A DNA stretch of 16,712 nt. Source: CAVSUR01 sp052143655 (GTDB taxonomy: Bacteria; Actinomycetota; Actinomycetes; Streptosporangiales; Streptosporangiaceae). The stretch spans positions 1-16,712 of the forward strand of contig JBKQSL010000481.1 in the NCBI GenBank assembly GCA_052143655.1, given 5' to 3'. Position 1 is the stretch's first letter; each line of letters starts with the position of its first letter. The position numbers and the translations under genes are program-made. This document shows positions 6,812-13,060 of the stretch, piece after piece. Under the pieces are notes generated by a model. It did not search any database. It was not told where the DNA came from and worked only from the letters and a program-made list of their open reading frames with translations.

Positions 6812-6840
6812 ACGCTAACCCAGCTGCACATGAGTTGCAA
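6812..6840 (-). promoter_or_regulatory. Promoter with Nur-box-like operator upstream of the nickel transporter
   Basis: On the minus strand TTGCAA-CTCAT-GTGCAG (6840-6824) fits the Streptomyces Nur consensus tTGCaa-N5-ttGCAA at the key TGC and GCA triplets with the correct 9-base gap. The same TTGCAA (6840-6835) can serve as a -35 box, with TAGCGT (6817-6812) as -10 after a 17-base spacer. A nickel-loaded Fur-family repressor bound here would block transcription. Nur consensus is established knowledge; its use at this site is inference. Confidence 0.55.
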
Positions 6841-7268
6841 GTACTTATATTTCGCATCCATCCGCCCGGGCCCGGATCTGTCATGCGCGCTGAACTGGAG
6901 GAACGCGGCGCCCGGCCTCCGCTCCTGCCGTTCCAGATCGGGGTTCCCAGCCGACAGCCCGCAGAGACGGTCCCGGTCTCGTTTCCGGTCTGGTCCGTCT
7001 TTCCGCAGGCGCCACATCCCGTGCGAGCGGGTGGCGGGCCAATGCTCGGCACAGCCGATCGCGCAGCGACGCCGCAGGCGGCCTTGGGACGGCGGCCGGG
7101 AGCAGGACAATCGAAGCCGGGAAGACAGCCCAGTGTGGCGAACTGACGCAAGAGATCTGCGTCGCTTAGCGTCACTTGCTGGCAGCGCCGTAGCCGGGAC
7201 CGGCATCGATCCATCGGGTCCGTGCGGCGCTGCCGTCCAGGCAGGGCAGCGGATGTGCGGGAGCAGCG
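6841..7268. other. Gap between the transporter promoter and a CxxC remnant
   Basis: Long open frames run through this stretch on both strands, but none has recognisable motifs or a supported start, and they reflect high GC. I see no RNA gene or clear repeat here. Confidence 0.4.
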
Positions 7269-7386
7269 ATGACGATCGACGACGCCGGGCCATGCGTGTC
7301 ATGTGGCGGGCGCGGCTGGAAGTTCCTGACCTACCGGCGGTCGCGGGAACGCTCGGGCGGTGCCATTGAACTCTCGCCGGTAACGC
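7269..7386 (+). pseudogene. Remnant of a CxxC zinc-ribbon-type small protein
   Basis: The ATG at 7269 has GGAG about six bases upstream. The start MTIDDAGPCVSCGGRGWKFL is followed by TYRRSRERSGGAIELSPVTR. The CxxCGGRGWKF element resembles the first half of DnaJ-type zinc motifs in short actinomycete proteins that normally carry a second CxxCxGxG. The second half is missing: the frame runs on to 7604 across the next gene in a different frame. I read it as a truncated gene fused to its neighbour by deletion. It could instead be a short intact protein ending in nonsense. Confidence 0.35.
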
Positions 7387-7674
7387 GTGAGCACTACCAG
7401 CATCAGCGGATACCAGCTGGCGGTCAGCAAGCTCAAAGCGCTCGCCGACGACCTCGGCGGCCGGGGATTCGCCACCACGCTCGTGACCGGCGGCGGGCAC
7501 CCTTCCTTAACTGTCGTCCACCGGCTCGCCACCCATTTGTCCGAGAGCATTTACGCCGCGCCAGCCAAGGGCAATTCGTGGTGGCTGTGGTGGTCATGGG
7601 CTAAGCGGATAGCGCCTGTCGGCGAGACGGGCACCGCGGCGGCCAAGATCGCGCACGTGCTCACGGCGTCATGA
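7387..7674 (+). CDS. Small conserved actinomycete-type protein (95 aa), function unknown
   Basis: From a GTG at 7387 the product begins MSTTSISGYQLAVSKLKALA and contains GGGHPSLTV, LSESIYAAP, an aromatic WWLWWSWAKRIAPV patch and a C-terminal AAKIAHVLTAS. I recall proteins with the same layout in Streptosporangiales and Streptomyces genomes but know no function. There is no signal peptide. No good Shine-Dalgarno site is visible for the GTG. Its TGA overlaps the ATG of the methyltransferase (ATGA at 7671), so the two are translationally coupled. Confidence 0.6.
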   Translation: MSTTSISGYQLAVSKLKALADDLGGRGFATTLVTGGGHPSLTVVHRLATHLSESIYAAPAKGNSWWLWWSWAKRIAPVGETGTAAAKIAHVLTAS

Positions 7675-8572
7675 CCATCCCCGGCAGCGCGCCGGGGATG
7701 CCGCCAGCTCCCGGCGCGCAGGAGGTGGCAGCGGGCACGGACGCCATGGTGCCTAGTCCGGCGCGCATGTATGACTACCTCATCGGCGGGAAGGACAACC
7801 TCGCCGTCGACCGGGCGGCGGCACAGGAACTCATGTCGGCATTCCCAGGTGTTCGCAGGGTGGCGCTGGCGAACCGTGGCTTCCTGGTGCGGGCGCTGTG
7901 GTTTCTGGCCGCCCCGGGCATCGCCAGTACATCGACCTGGGAACCGGCTGCCCCGCGTCACCGAACGTGCACGAGGTAGCGCGCCAGGTCTTGCCGGACG
8001 CCCGGGTGGTCTATGTCGACAACGACGCGATGGTGACGGCGCATAACCGGGCGCTGCGGGCGACGATGCCGGGAGTGGTGGCGGTCCACGGGGACATCCG
8101 GCGGCCGGATGAGATCCTCGGCGACCCGGACCTGCTGAGCGTGATCGACTTCGCCGAGCCGGTCGCGGCCCTCCTGGTGGCGGTTCTGCACTTCATCACC
8201 CCGGATGAAGACCCGGCGAGCATCGTAGCCGCGTTCCGTGACCGCATGGCCCCGGGTAGCTACCTGGCGATCTCGCATGGCGTCAGCGATAACACCAGCC
8301 CGCGGGTCATCAAGAAGATCACGAGTGCCTACGACAGTGCCAGCTCCCCAGCGACCGCGCGCACGGCCGCCGATGTCGCGGCGTTCTTCGAGGGGTGCGA
8401 ACTGGTCGAGCCCGGCGTGGTCGACGTCACGCGCTGGCGGCCGGAACGGCGCACGCGGTCTCAGGGCCTCCGGGTAGCCGCCGGGGTCGGCCGCAAGCTC
8501 GGGCCTGATGAACAGGCGCGACGGCACGCCCTGGGGCAGCCATCCCGCGTGCCGTCGCGCCATCCTCCGTAA
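7671..8572 (+). pseudogene. SAM-dependent methyltransferase of the DUF574/Methyltransf_19 type, one frameshift
   Basis: The first frame (7671 to about 7922) contains SPARMYDYLIGGKDNLAVDR and ANRGFLVRALWFLAAPGI. The expected continuation RQYIDLGTGCPASPNVHEVA is one frame over: a single missing C near 7922 (GGCATCGCC for GGCATCCGCC) breaks it. The second frame then keeps motif I (DLGTG), the acidic strand VVYVDNDAMV, HGDIRRP, DFAEPVAALLVAVLHFI, the SYLAISHG strand and the C-terminal EPGVVDVTRWRP and GVGRK. So the family is clear and nearly complete. About 25 extra residues after GVGRK run to the TGA at 8572, just before scar B, suggesting the natural stop was lost. The substrate is unknown. A sequencing error at one base would make it intact. 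Confidence 0.8.
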
Positions 8573-8576
8573 TCAG

Positions 8577-8743
8577 GGAGCGGGCGACGGGAATCGAACC
8601 CGCATGACCAGCTTGGAAGATCGGTAGTGCGGCATCTGGGGTGACCTGCGAAGACATCGGTCCTGGTCACAGGCTTGCGAGTTCCCGTGAGTTACCGCGA
8701 CTTACCCTGAATCGCCGTGTCGTGTGGCACGTATGTGGCACGC
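8577..8743. repeat. tRNA-Gly(UCC) 3'-half scar B with flank (direct repeat of scar A)
   Basis: Bases 8577-8622 on the minus strand carry CTTCCAAGCTGGTCATG, GGTTCGATTCCCGTCG and CCCGCTCC, the 3' half of tRNA-Gly. The following 120 bases match scar A by eye at well over 80 percent, and end with the same 11-base-spaced doublet GTGGCACGTATGTGGCACG (8724-8742). A and B are in direct orientation 4.1 kb apart, as left and right ends of an integrated element would be. The rest of the gap to 8846 holds no gene that I can support. Confidence 0.75.
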
Positions 8744-8846
8744 GCTCGGGCTTCGCCTCCCGTGGTGCCAGGTCCAAGGTGGCGATTCATCTCGTTGAGC
8801 ACGACGGACGCCTGGTCGTCGTGTACGGCTTCCATGGCTCCCGGAC

Positions 8847-8875
8847 TTGACTAGACTAGACCAATATCTTATCCT
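8847..8875 (+). promoter_or_regulatory. Promoter of the Phd/VapC module, probably giving a leaderless mRNA
   Basis: TTGACT (8847-8852) and TATCCT (8870-8875) are 17 bases apart. The start site predicted 6-7 bases on coincides with the ATG at 8882, and no Shine-Dalgarno sequence is present, so a leaderless transcript is likely. CTAG-A-CTAG (8851-8859) in the spacer is a small symmetric element that might bind the antitoxin. Confidence 0.55.
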
Positions 8876-8881
8876 GATGGC

Positions 8882-9124
8882 ATGTCTGAAAGTGTGAACG
8901 TCTACGAAGCTAAGACCCACTTGTCGCAGCTGCTGGATCGCGCCGCTGCCGGCGAAGAGATCGTCATCGCGCGGGCAGGTCGCCCAGTCGCGCGGCTAGT
9001 GGCATTGGCCGAGCTGTCACGTAAGCGGGTGCCAGGTGGATGGCGCGGCAAGGTCAGTATGGCTGCCGACTTCGATGAGCTGCCGGAGGAGATCGATGCC
9101 GCATTCCGGGGGGAGCGTCCGTGA
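8882..9124 (+). CDS. Phd/YefM-family antitoxin
   Basis: The 80-aa product begins MSESVNVYEAKTHLSQLLDR and continues with AAAGEEIVIARAGRPVARLV. This is the standard Phd/YefM DNA-binding N-terminal domain. The C-terminal part (VPGGWRGKVSM, FDELPEEIDAAF) is the toxin-neutralising tail found in Phd proteins that pair with PIN toxins. Its TGA overlaps the toxin GTG (GTGA at 9121). It would bind its own promoter and neutralise VapC. The ATG is the only sensible start, and the promoter spacing supports it. Confidence 0.92.
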   Translation: MSESVNVYEAKTHLSQLLDRAAAGEEIVIARAGRPVARLVALAELSRKRVPGGWRGKVSMAADFDELPEEIDAAFRGERP

Positions 9125-9495
9125 GGCTCCTGCTGGATACGCACGCCTTGCTGTGGTGGCTGGCTGACGAGGGGCTGGCTACGCAGGCGCGAGATGCAAT
9201 CGCCGATCCGGCTACTCTCGTCGCGGTGTCGGCCGTGAGTGCGTGGGAGATTTCCATCAAGAAGGCGCTGGGGAAGCTGGCCGCACCGGATGACCTTGAG
9301 CATCAGGTGCAGGCTGGCGGCTTCCTGCCGCTGCCGATCAGCATTGCCCACGGCGTAGCGGCCGGGCAGCTTGTCCGCCACCATGAGGACCCTTTCGACC
9401 GGATGCTCATAGCCCAGGCGCAGGCGGAAGGGCTGACCATCGTGACACGAGATAAGCGCTTTGCCGAGTACGGTGTCGCGCTGCTGCCCGCCTGA
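9121..9495 (+). CDS. VapC-like PIN-domain ribonuclease toxin
   Basis: The GTG at 9121 overlaps the antitoxin stop. The 124-aa product has the acidic PIN set: Asp6 (LLLDTHALLWWL), Glu43 (SAWEISIKKALGKL), Asp93 (EDPFDRMLIAQA) and Asp111 (IVTRDKRFAEYGV). These residues hold Mg2+ for RNA cleavage. HALLWW and DPFDRML are typical of PIN toxins that pair with Phd-type antitoxins. Length is normal and no damage is seen. The RNA target is unknown. Confidence 0.93.
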   Translation: MRLLLDTHALLWWLADEGLATQARDAIADPATLVAVSAVSAWEISIKKALGKLAAPDDLEHQVQAGGFLPLPISIAHGVAAGQLVRHHEDPFDRMLIAQAQAEGLTIVTRDKRFAEYGVALLPA

Positions 9496-9502
9496 GAGCT
9501 AG

Positions 9503-9522
9503 CGATCGTGCGGCGCACGTCG
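9503..9522 (+). terminator. Hairpin after the Phd/VapC module
   Basis: CGA-T-CGTGC (9503-9511) pairs with GCACG-TCG (9515-9522) with one bulged T and a 3-base loop, followed by TTTG. It begins 8 bases after the toxin stop. Confidence 0.4.
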
Positions 9523-9745
9523 TTTGACTGAGGAAGTCGGCTATTGCCCAGGGCTGGAAGCGATGGCGGCGCTGTTAAGGAGTTCATAGGTCCTGATCGG
9601 GAGCGCTGCTCTGCAACAGCTCTTGGGCGTGCCGGACCAGTCTCGCGTGGCACACATGTGGCAGGCACTCAATTCGTGATGGCGGCCAGCCACGGCGACA
9701 GCGCCCGTAAACATCCACGGAGCTGAGCCTTAGCGCTGGGAACGG
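9523..9745. other. Gene-free stretch left of scar C with an 11-base-spaced motif pair
   Basis: No gene is supported. GTGGCACACATGTGGCAG (9647-9664) holds two TGGCA units 11 bases apart, the same layout as beside scars A and B. It is the only structured element I see here. Confidence 0.45.
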
Positions 9746-9790
9746 TGGAGCGGGCGACCGGGATCGAACCGGCATGACCAGCTTGGAAGG
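9746..9790. repeat. tRNA-Gly(UCC) 3'-half scar C
   Basis: On the minus strand the bases give CCTTCCAAGCTGGTCATG, GGTTCGATCCCGGTCG and CCCGCTCCA, again the 3' half of tRNA-Gly. The sequence beyond the anticodon (9791 onward, GTGTACCGCGCCACTCGG) differs from A and B, so the junction on this side is different. A TGGCACGCTAATGGCACGC pair (9879-9897), 11 bases apart, lies about 90 bases to the right. The remaining bases up to 10030 contain no gene that I can support. Confidence 0.65.
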
Positions 9791-10030
9791 TGTACCGCGC
9801 CACTCGGTCAAAGCCGCTGGCCTGCATATTCTCTTGACCGGAGGTACCCGGTGTTGCCCTTGAGTGACCTCGGTCAATGGCACGCTAATGGCACGCTGAT
9901 CTTGTATGCCTGGTAGAAGTTGTGACCTCTTCCGTGTCAGTTCTGGGCTGGGCTGTAGCTGAGGCGGTCTGGCCCGCCGATTCCTGGTCGTGGCAGGGCG
10001 CTGGATCGGCTTGGTGTGAGATGACGTTGC

Positions 10031-10145
10031 TGTCAACGCTGCTGTCAGGTGCTGACGGCGGCCACGAGAAACTGCCCTCAGACGGCCAGATAGCTGCCCG
10101 CTGGCGGACACGAAAACTGCCCGGCGGCGGCCGCTGGATCTGCCC
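10031..10145 (+). repeat. Left end of the IS21 element with four tandem repeats
   Basis: Units of about 20 bases, GGCGGCCA-N6-ACTGCCC and variants, lie at 10057-10077, 10081-10099, 10103-10122 and 10126-10145, at intervals of 22-24 bases (about two helical turns). IS21 elements typically carry several such transposase-binding repeats at their ends. The second and fourth units are degenerate. Confidence 0.7.
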
Positions 10146-10246
10146 GACACGATCTTGACGTTCCCTGCTGGTTACCCGGCGGGGTCCCCTCCCCGGCTTG
10201 GCTGAGCGGTGCCATCCGTATTCAGCCGGTCCCGGGGAGGGGACGA

Positions 10247-11749
10247 GTGAAGTCTGCCGAGGAGATCATGGAAATTCTTGAGGCTTACGACCTGACGGGG
10301 TCGTTGCGGGACGCCGCCGAGCTGGCGGGCTGTTCTCATCACACGGTCGCACGGTATGTGGCTGCGCGTGAGCAGGGGCGGCCGGTGCCTGGTGCGGCCG
10401 TGCGCCGGGGCAGTGTGACCGATCCGTACCTGGAGAAGCTGGAGGAGCTGGTCGACCGGTCGAAGGGGAAGATCCGTGCCGACGTGGCGCACGAGAAGAT
10501 CACCGCGATGGGGTATGCGGGGTCGGAGCGCACGACCCGGCGGGCGGTCGCGCAGCTCAAGGCCGCCTGGGCGGCGGGCCGCCGCCGGGTGCACCGGCCA
10601 TGGGCTGCTGAGCCGGGGATGTGGGCGCAGTACGACTTCGGTGACGGCCCCCGGATCGGGGCAGCGGCGACGGTCTTGTTCTGCTTCTGGCTGGCCTGGT
10701 CCCGGTTCCGGGTGGTGATCCCGCTGCTGGATAAGTCCCAGCCGTCGGTGCTGGCCGCGGTCGATGTCGCGCTGCGGCGGATCGCCGGCTGCCCGGCCTG
10801 CCTGCTGACCGGCAACGAGAAGACCGTCACCGTGGAGCATGTCGCCGGCCTGCCGGTCCGCAATGCGGGCACGGTCGCTTTCGCCAGGCACTATGGCCTG
10901 ACCGTGGCGACGTGCGTGCCCTGTGACCCGGCATCCAAGGGCGGATCGGAAGCAACGGTCCGGGTCGCGAAGGCGGACCTGGTACCGACCCAGGCGAACC
11001 TGCTGCCCGCCTACCGGTCGTTCGCGGAGCTGGAGGAGGCCTGCGCCGTGTTCTGCGGCCAGGTGAACGCCCGTCCGCACCGGGTCACCCGGCGGGCGCC
11101 GGCGGAGATGCTGGCCGAGGAGCAGGCCCGGCTGCACCCGGTCCCCGCGGCCCCGTTCACCGCCGCGCTGGGGGTCACCCGCAAGGTGGACGGGCTGTCG
11201 CTGGTGTCGTTCGAGGCTGGCCAGTACTCGGTGCCGCACCAGCTGGCCGGGCAGGCGGTGCGGGTACGCCGTCACGGCGAGCAGGTCGTGATCACCTGCG
11301 CAGGGCCCGGCGGCCCGGCGGAGGTGGCCCGCCACCAGGTCACCACGCCGGGCAGCCCGCGGGTCGATGACGCCCGCTACCCGCCGCCCCCGCCCGGCGC
11401 GCTGGGCCGCAAGCCGAAGGCCCGCACCGCGGCGGAGGCGGAGTTCCTGGCGATCGGGGACGGTGCCGGGCTGTGGCTGGCCGAGGCCGCCGCGGCCGGT
11501 GCCGGCCGGGTCCGGGCCAAGATGGCCGGGGCGGTGCAGCTGGCCCGGCTGCACCCGGCGGCGGTGGTGGACCGGGCGCTGGGTGAGGCGGCGTCAGCGG
11601 GCCGGTTCGGCGAGGGCGACCTGGCCGCGATCCTGACCCATCAGGCGCGGGCATCCGGTGGCCCGGTGAGCCGGGCCAGCGAGGATGCCACCCTGGCCCA
11701 GGGCACCACCGGCTGGGCCGGCTTCGGCACCCCGGAGGTGACCCGGTGA
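10247..11749 (+). CDS. istA: IstA, IS21-family DDE transposase with an altered catalytic residue
   Basis: The GTG at 10247 follows GGGGAGGGGA. The 500-aa product has an N-terminal helix-turn-helix (about residues 5-45, SLRDAAELAGCSHHTVARYV) and an RNase-H-like core. WAQYDFGDGP gives Asp130, and KGGSEATVRVAKADLVP gives Glu235. The second acidic residue is expected in TDNEKTV, but the sequence here is LLTGNEKTV, with Gly189 (GGC where GAC would give Asp). Later parts (QVNARPHRVTRRAPAEMLAE, FEAGQYSVPHQLAGQ) match the family's C-terminal domain. Length is normal. It would cut and join the IS ends with IstB, but the Asp-to-Gly change should abolish catalysis. The stop overlaps the next gene (GTGA at 11746). 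Confidence 0.92.
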   Translation: MKSAEEIMEILEAYDLTGSLRDAAELAGCSHHTVARYVAAREQGRPVPGAAVRRGSVTDPYLEKLEELVDRSKGKIRADVAHEKITAMGYAGSERTTRRAVAQLKAAWAAGRRRVHRPWAAEPGMWAQYDFGDGPRIGAAATVLFCFWLAWSRFRVVIPLLDKSQPSVLAAVDVALRRIAGCPACLLTGNEKTVTVEHVAGLPVRNAGTVAFARHYGLTVATCVPCDPASKGGSEATVRVAKADLVPTQANLLPAYRSFAELEEACAVFCGQVNARPHRVTRRAPAEMLAEEQARLHPVPAAPFTAALGVTRKVDGLSLVSFEAGQYSVPHQLAGQAVRVRRHGEQVVITCAGPGGPAEVARHQVTTPGSPRVDDARYPPPPPGALGRKPKARTAAEAEFLAIGDGAGLWLAEAAAAGAGRVRAKMAGAVQLARLHPAAVVDRALGEAASAGRFGEGDLAAILTHQARASGGPVSRASEDATLAQGTTGWAGFGTPEVTR

Positions 11750-12234
11750 GCCCGCCGGCCCGGGCGGCGGCGCTGTCCGCCGATGACATCGAGGCCGTCA
11801 TCGGCGGGCTGCAGATGATCGCTGGCTGGCTCGATGACGCCAGCCCCGCCGCCCGCGGCGAACTGCACGCCTGCCTGCGCGGGCTGGGCGCCCGCTTGCA
11901 GGCTGAGGACCTGCCCGTCCAGATCGCCTGGTTCACCGCCCTGCTCCGCAACCGCCAGATACAAGGAAGGAACCCGATGACAGGAACCCGGGACACCCCG
12001 CTCGAACTGCCCGCCGGGCAGGCCCAGCACATCCTCGGCCTGCTGGGCATCACCGAGGCCCTGCTGTCGGCGCTGCGGGCCCGCGGCGAGCGCGGCGAGC
12101 GCCAGATGCTGGCCAGCCTGGAAGAGCTCGCCGCGCTGCTGACCGGCGGCGGTGACGCCGGCCAGCTCACCGGCCAGCTCGACGCTGCCCAGCGCGCGCT
12201 TGCCGGGCTGATGCTCGCACGGAGCGCGCAGTGA
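11746..12234 (+). CDS. Extra 162-aa protein between istA and istB, function unknown
   Basis: The GTG at 11746 overlaps the istA stop and is preceded by GGAGGTGA at a good distance. The product is helical and rich in Ala, Leu and Glu (ADDIEAVIGGLQMIAGWL, ARGELHACLRGLGARLQ). A second in-frame ATG at 11977 has its own strong site (AAGGAAGG). The part after it (PLELPAGQAQHILGLLGITE, ASLEELAALLTGG) looks like a separate small helical domain, so the gene may give two products or be a fusion of two ORFs. Its stop overlaps the presumed istB GTG at 12231. Classical IS21 elements have only istA and istB. I do not recognise this protein. Its place in the operon suggests an accessory role in transposition or target choice, which is inference. 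Confidence 0.7.
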   Translation: MSPPARAAALSADDIEAVIGGLQMIAGWLDDASPAARGELHACLRGLGARLQAEDLPVQIAWFTALLRNRQIQGRNPMTGTRDTPLELPAGQAQHILGLLGITEALLSALRARGERGERQMLASLEELAALLTGGGDAGQLTGQLDAAQRALAGLMLARSAQ

Positions 12235-12907
12235 CCGGCCCCGCCGCCCGCCGCTGGATCCCGGCCTGGAGCAGCTGCTGCGCCGGATGCGGCTGCCGTG
12301 CATCCGCCGCGCCGCCCCCGAGGTGCTGGCCACCGCCAAGGCCCAGCGGCGGGACCCCGCCGAGGTCCTCAAGGCGCTGCTCGCCGAGGAGGCCGCCGGG
12401 CGGGACCGCTCCGCGCTGGCCACCCGGCGGGCCGCCGCCGCGTTCCCCACCGGGAAGACCTTCGACGCCTGGGACGAGGCCCTGTCCTCGATCCCGGTCC
12501 CGAGCCAGGCGGCGCTGCGCACGCTGGAATGGATCGGCCGTCGGGAGAACCTGGTGGTCTGCGGCCCCGCCGGCACAGGCAAGACCTTCTTCCTCGAAGC
12601 CCTCGGCCAGGCCGCGGTCCAGGCCGGCAAGCACGTCGCCTGGTTCACCCTCGAAGCGCTCGGCGTGCTGGTCCGCCGGCACCGCGCCGACGACTCGGGC
12701 ACCAAGGCCATCGCCCGCATCCTGCGCGCCGACATGGTCGTGGGCGGCGACATCGGGCTGCTGCCCGTCGGGCCCGACCCCGCCGAGGGACTCTACCGGC
12801 TGGTCGATGCCGCCTACGAACGGCGCAGTGTGGCTGTCTCAAGCAACCTGCACCCGTCAGGATTCGACGAGATCATGCCGAAAACCCTGGCAACCGCCAC
12901 CGTCGAC
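12231..12907 (+). pseudogene. istB: IstB ATPase, 5' part (split by the nested element)
   Basis: The IstB frame is clear from about 12248: DPGLEQLLRRMRLPCIRRAA and onward to SSNLHPSGFDEIMPKTLATA-TVD at 12907. The natural GTG at 12231, overlapping the preceding stop, is one frame off, so a small indel near 12245 is likely; an ATG at 12287 is in frame. Counting from 12287, Walker A is GPAGTGKT (93-100). Walker B reads MVVGGDIGLLPV where IVVDDIGLLPV is usual, so one conserved Asp is lost. After TVD the frame leaves IstB (NRSTHGFPG...) and stops at 12982. The true end of the protein is found at 16370-16465. IstB is the AAA+ helper that delivers target DNA to IstA; this copy should be inactive. Confidence 0.88.
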
Positions 12908-12921
12908 AACAGGAGTACGCA

Positions 12922-12950
12922 CGGGTTCCCGGGTTTCGCTTCTGGTCGTG
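12922..12950 (+). repeat. Left-end motifs of the nested element
   Basis: GGGTTTCGCTTCTGGTCGTG (12931-12950) is an imperfect inverted copy of CACGATCAGGATTCAGCGAACCC near the right end (16338-16360). CGGGTTCCC (12922-12930) recurs in direct orientation at 16322-16330. Both lie within 50 bases of the istB junctions and may be recombinase-binding sites. Confidence 0.4.
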
Positions 12951-13045
12951 TTGCCGCATCTCAGCAGGTCAGCTGCCGCTAAGCCGGGCGATCGGATCTC
13001 CACGGGATTTCACCACTGTTACCAGGATTCCTGGAGAGATTGGTG

Positions 13046-13060
13046 TAATCTACTGCTTCA
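13046..13060 (+). promoter_or_regulatory. Possible -10 box for a leaderless recombinase transcript
   Basis: TAATCT (13046-13051) ends 8 bases before the ATG at 13060, so transcription could start at the A of the ATG. No Shine-Dalgarno sequence lies at normal distance. No good -35 box is seen. Confidence 0.35.

Noticed and set aside
6765..7214. 150-residue N-terminal extension of the nickel transporter frame
   Set aside because: It has no family similarity, and the ATG at 6764 has a strong ribosome site with promoter and Nur box upstream.
9922..10158. 78-codon plus-strand ORF
   Set aside because: It runs across the IS21 left end and its binding repeats, and has no motif or ribosome site.
10172..11554. 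460-codon minus-strand ORF
   Set aside because: It is the antisense shadow of istA.
12298..13059. N-terminal extension of the tyrosine recombinase frame to 650 residues
   Set aside because: This part overlaps istB in another frame and has Arg/Pro-rich shadow composition.
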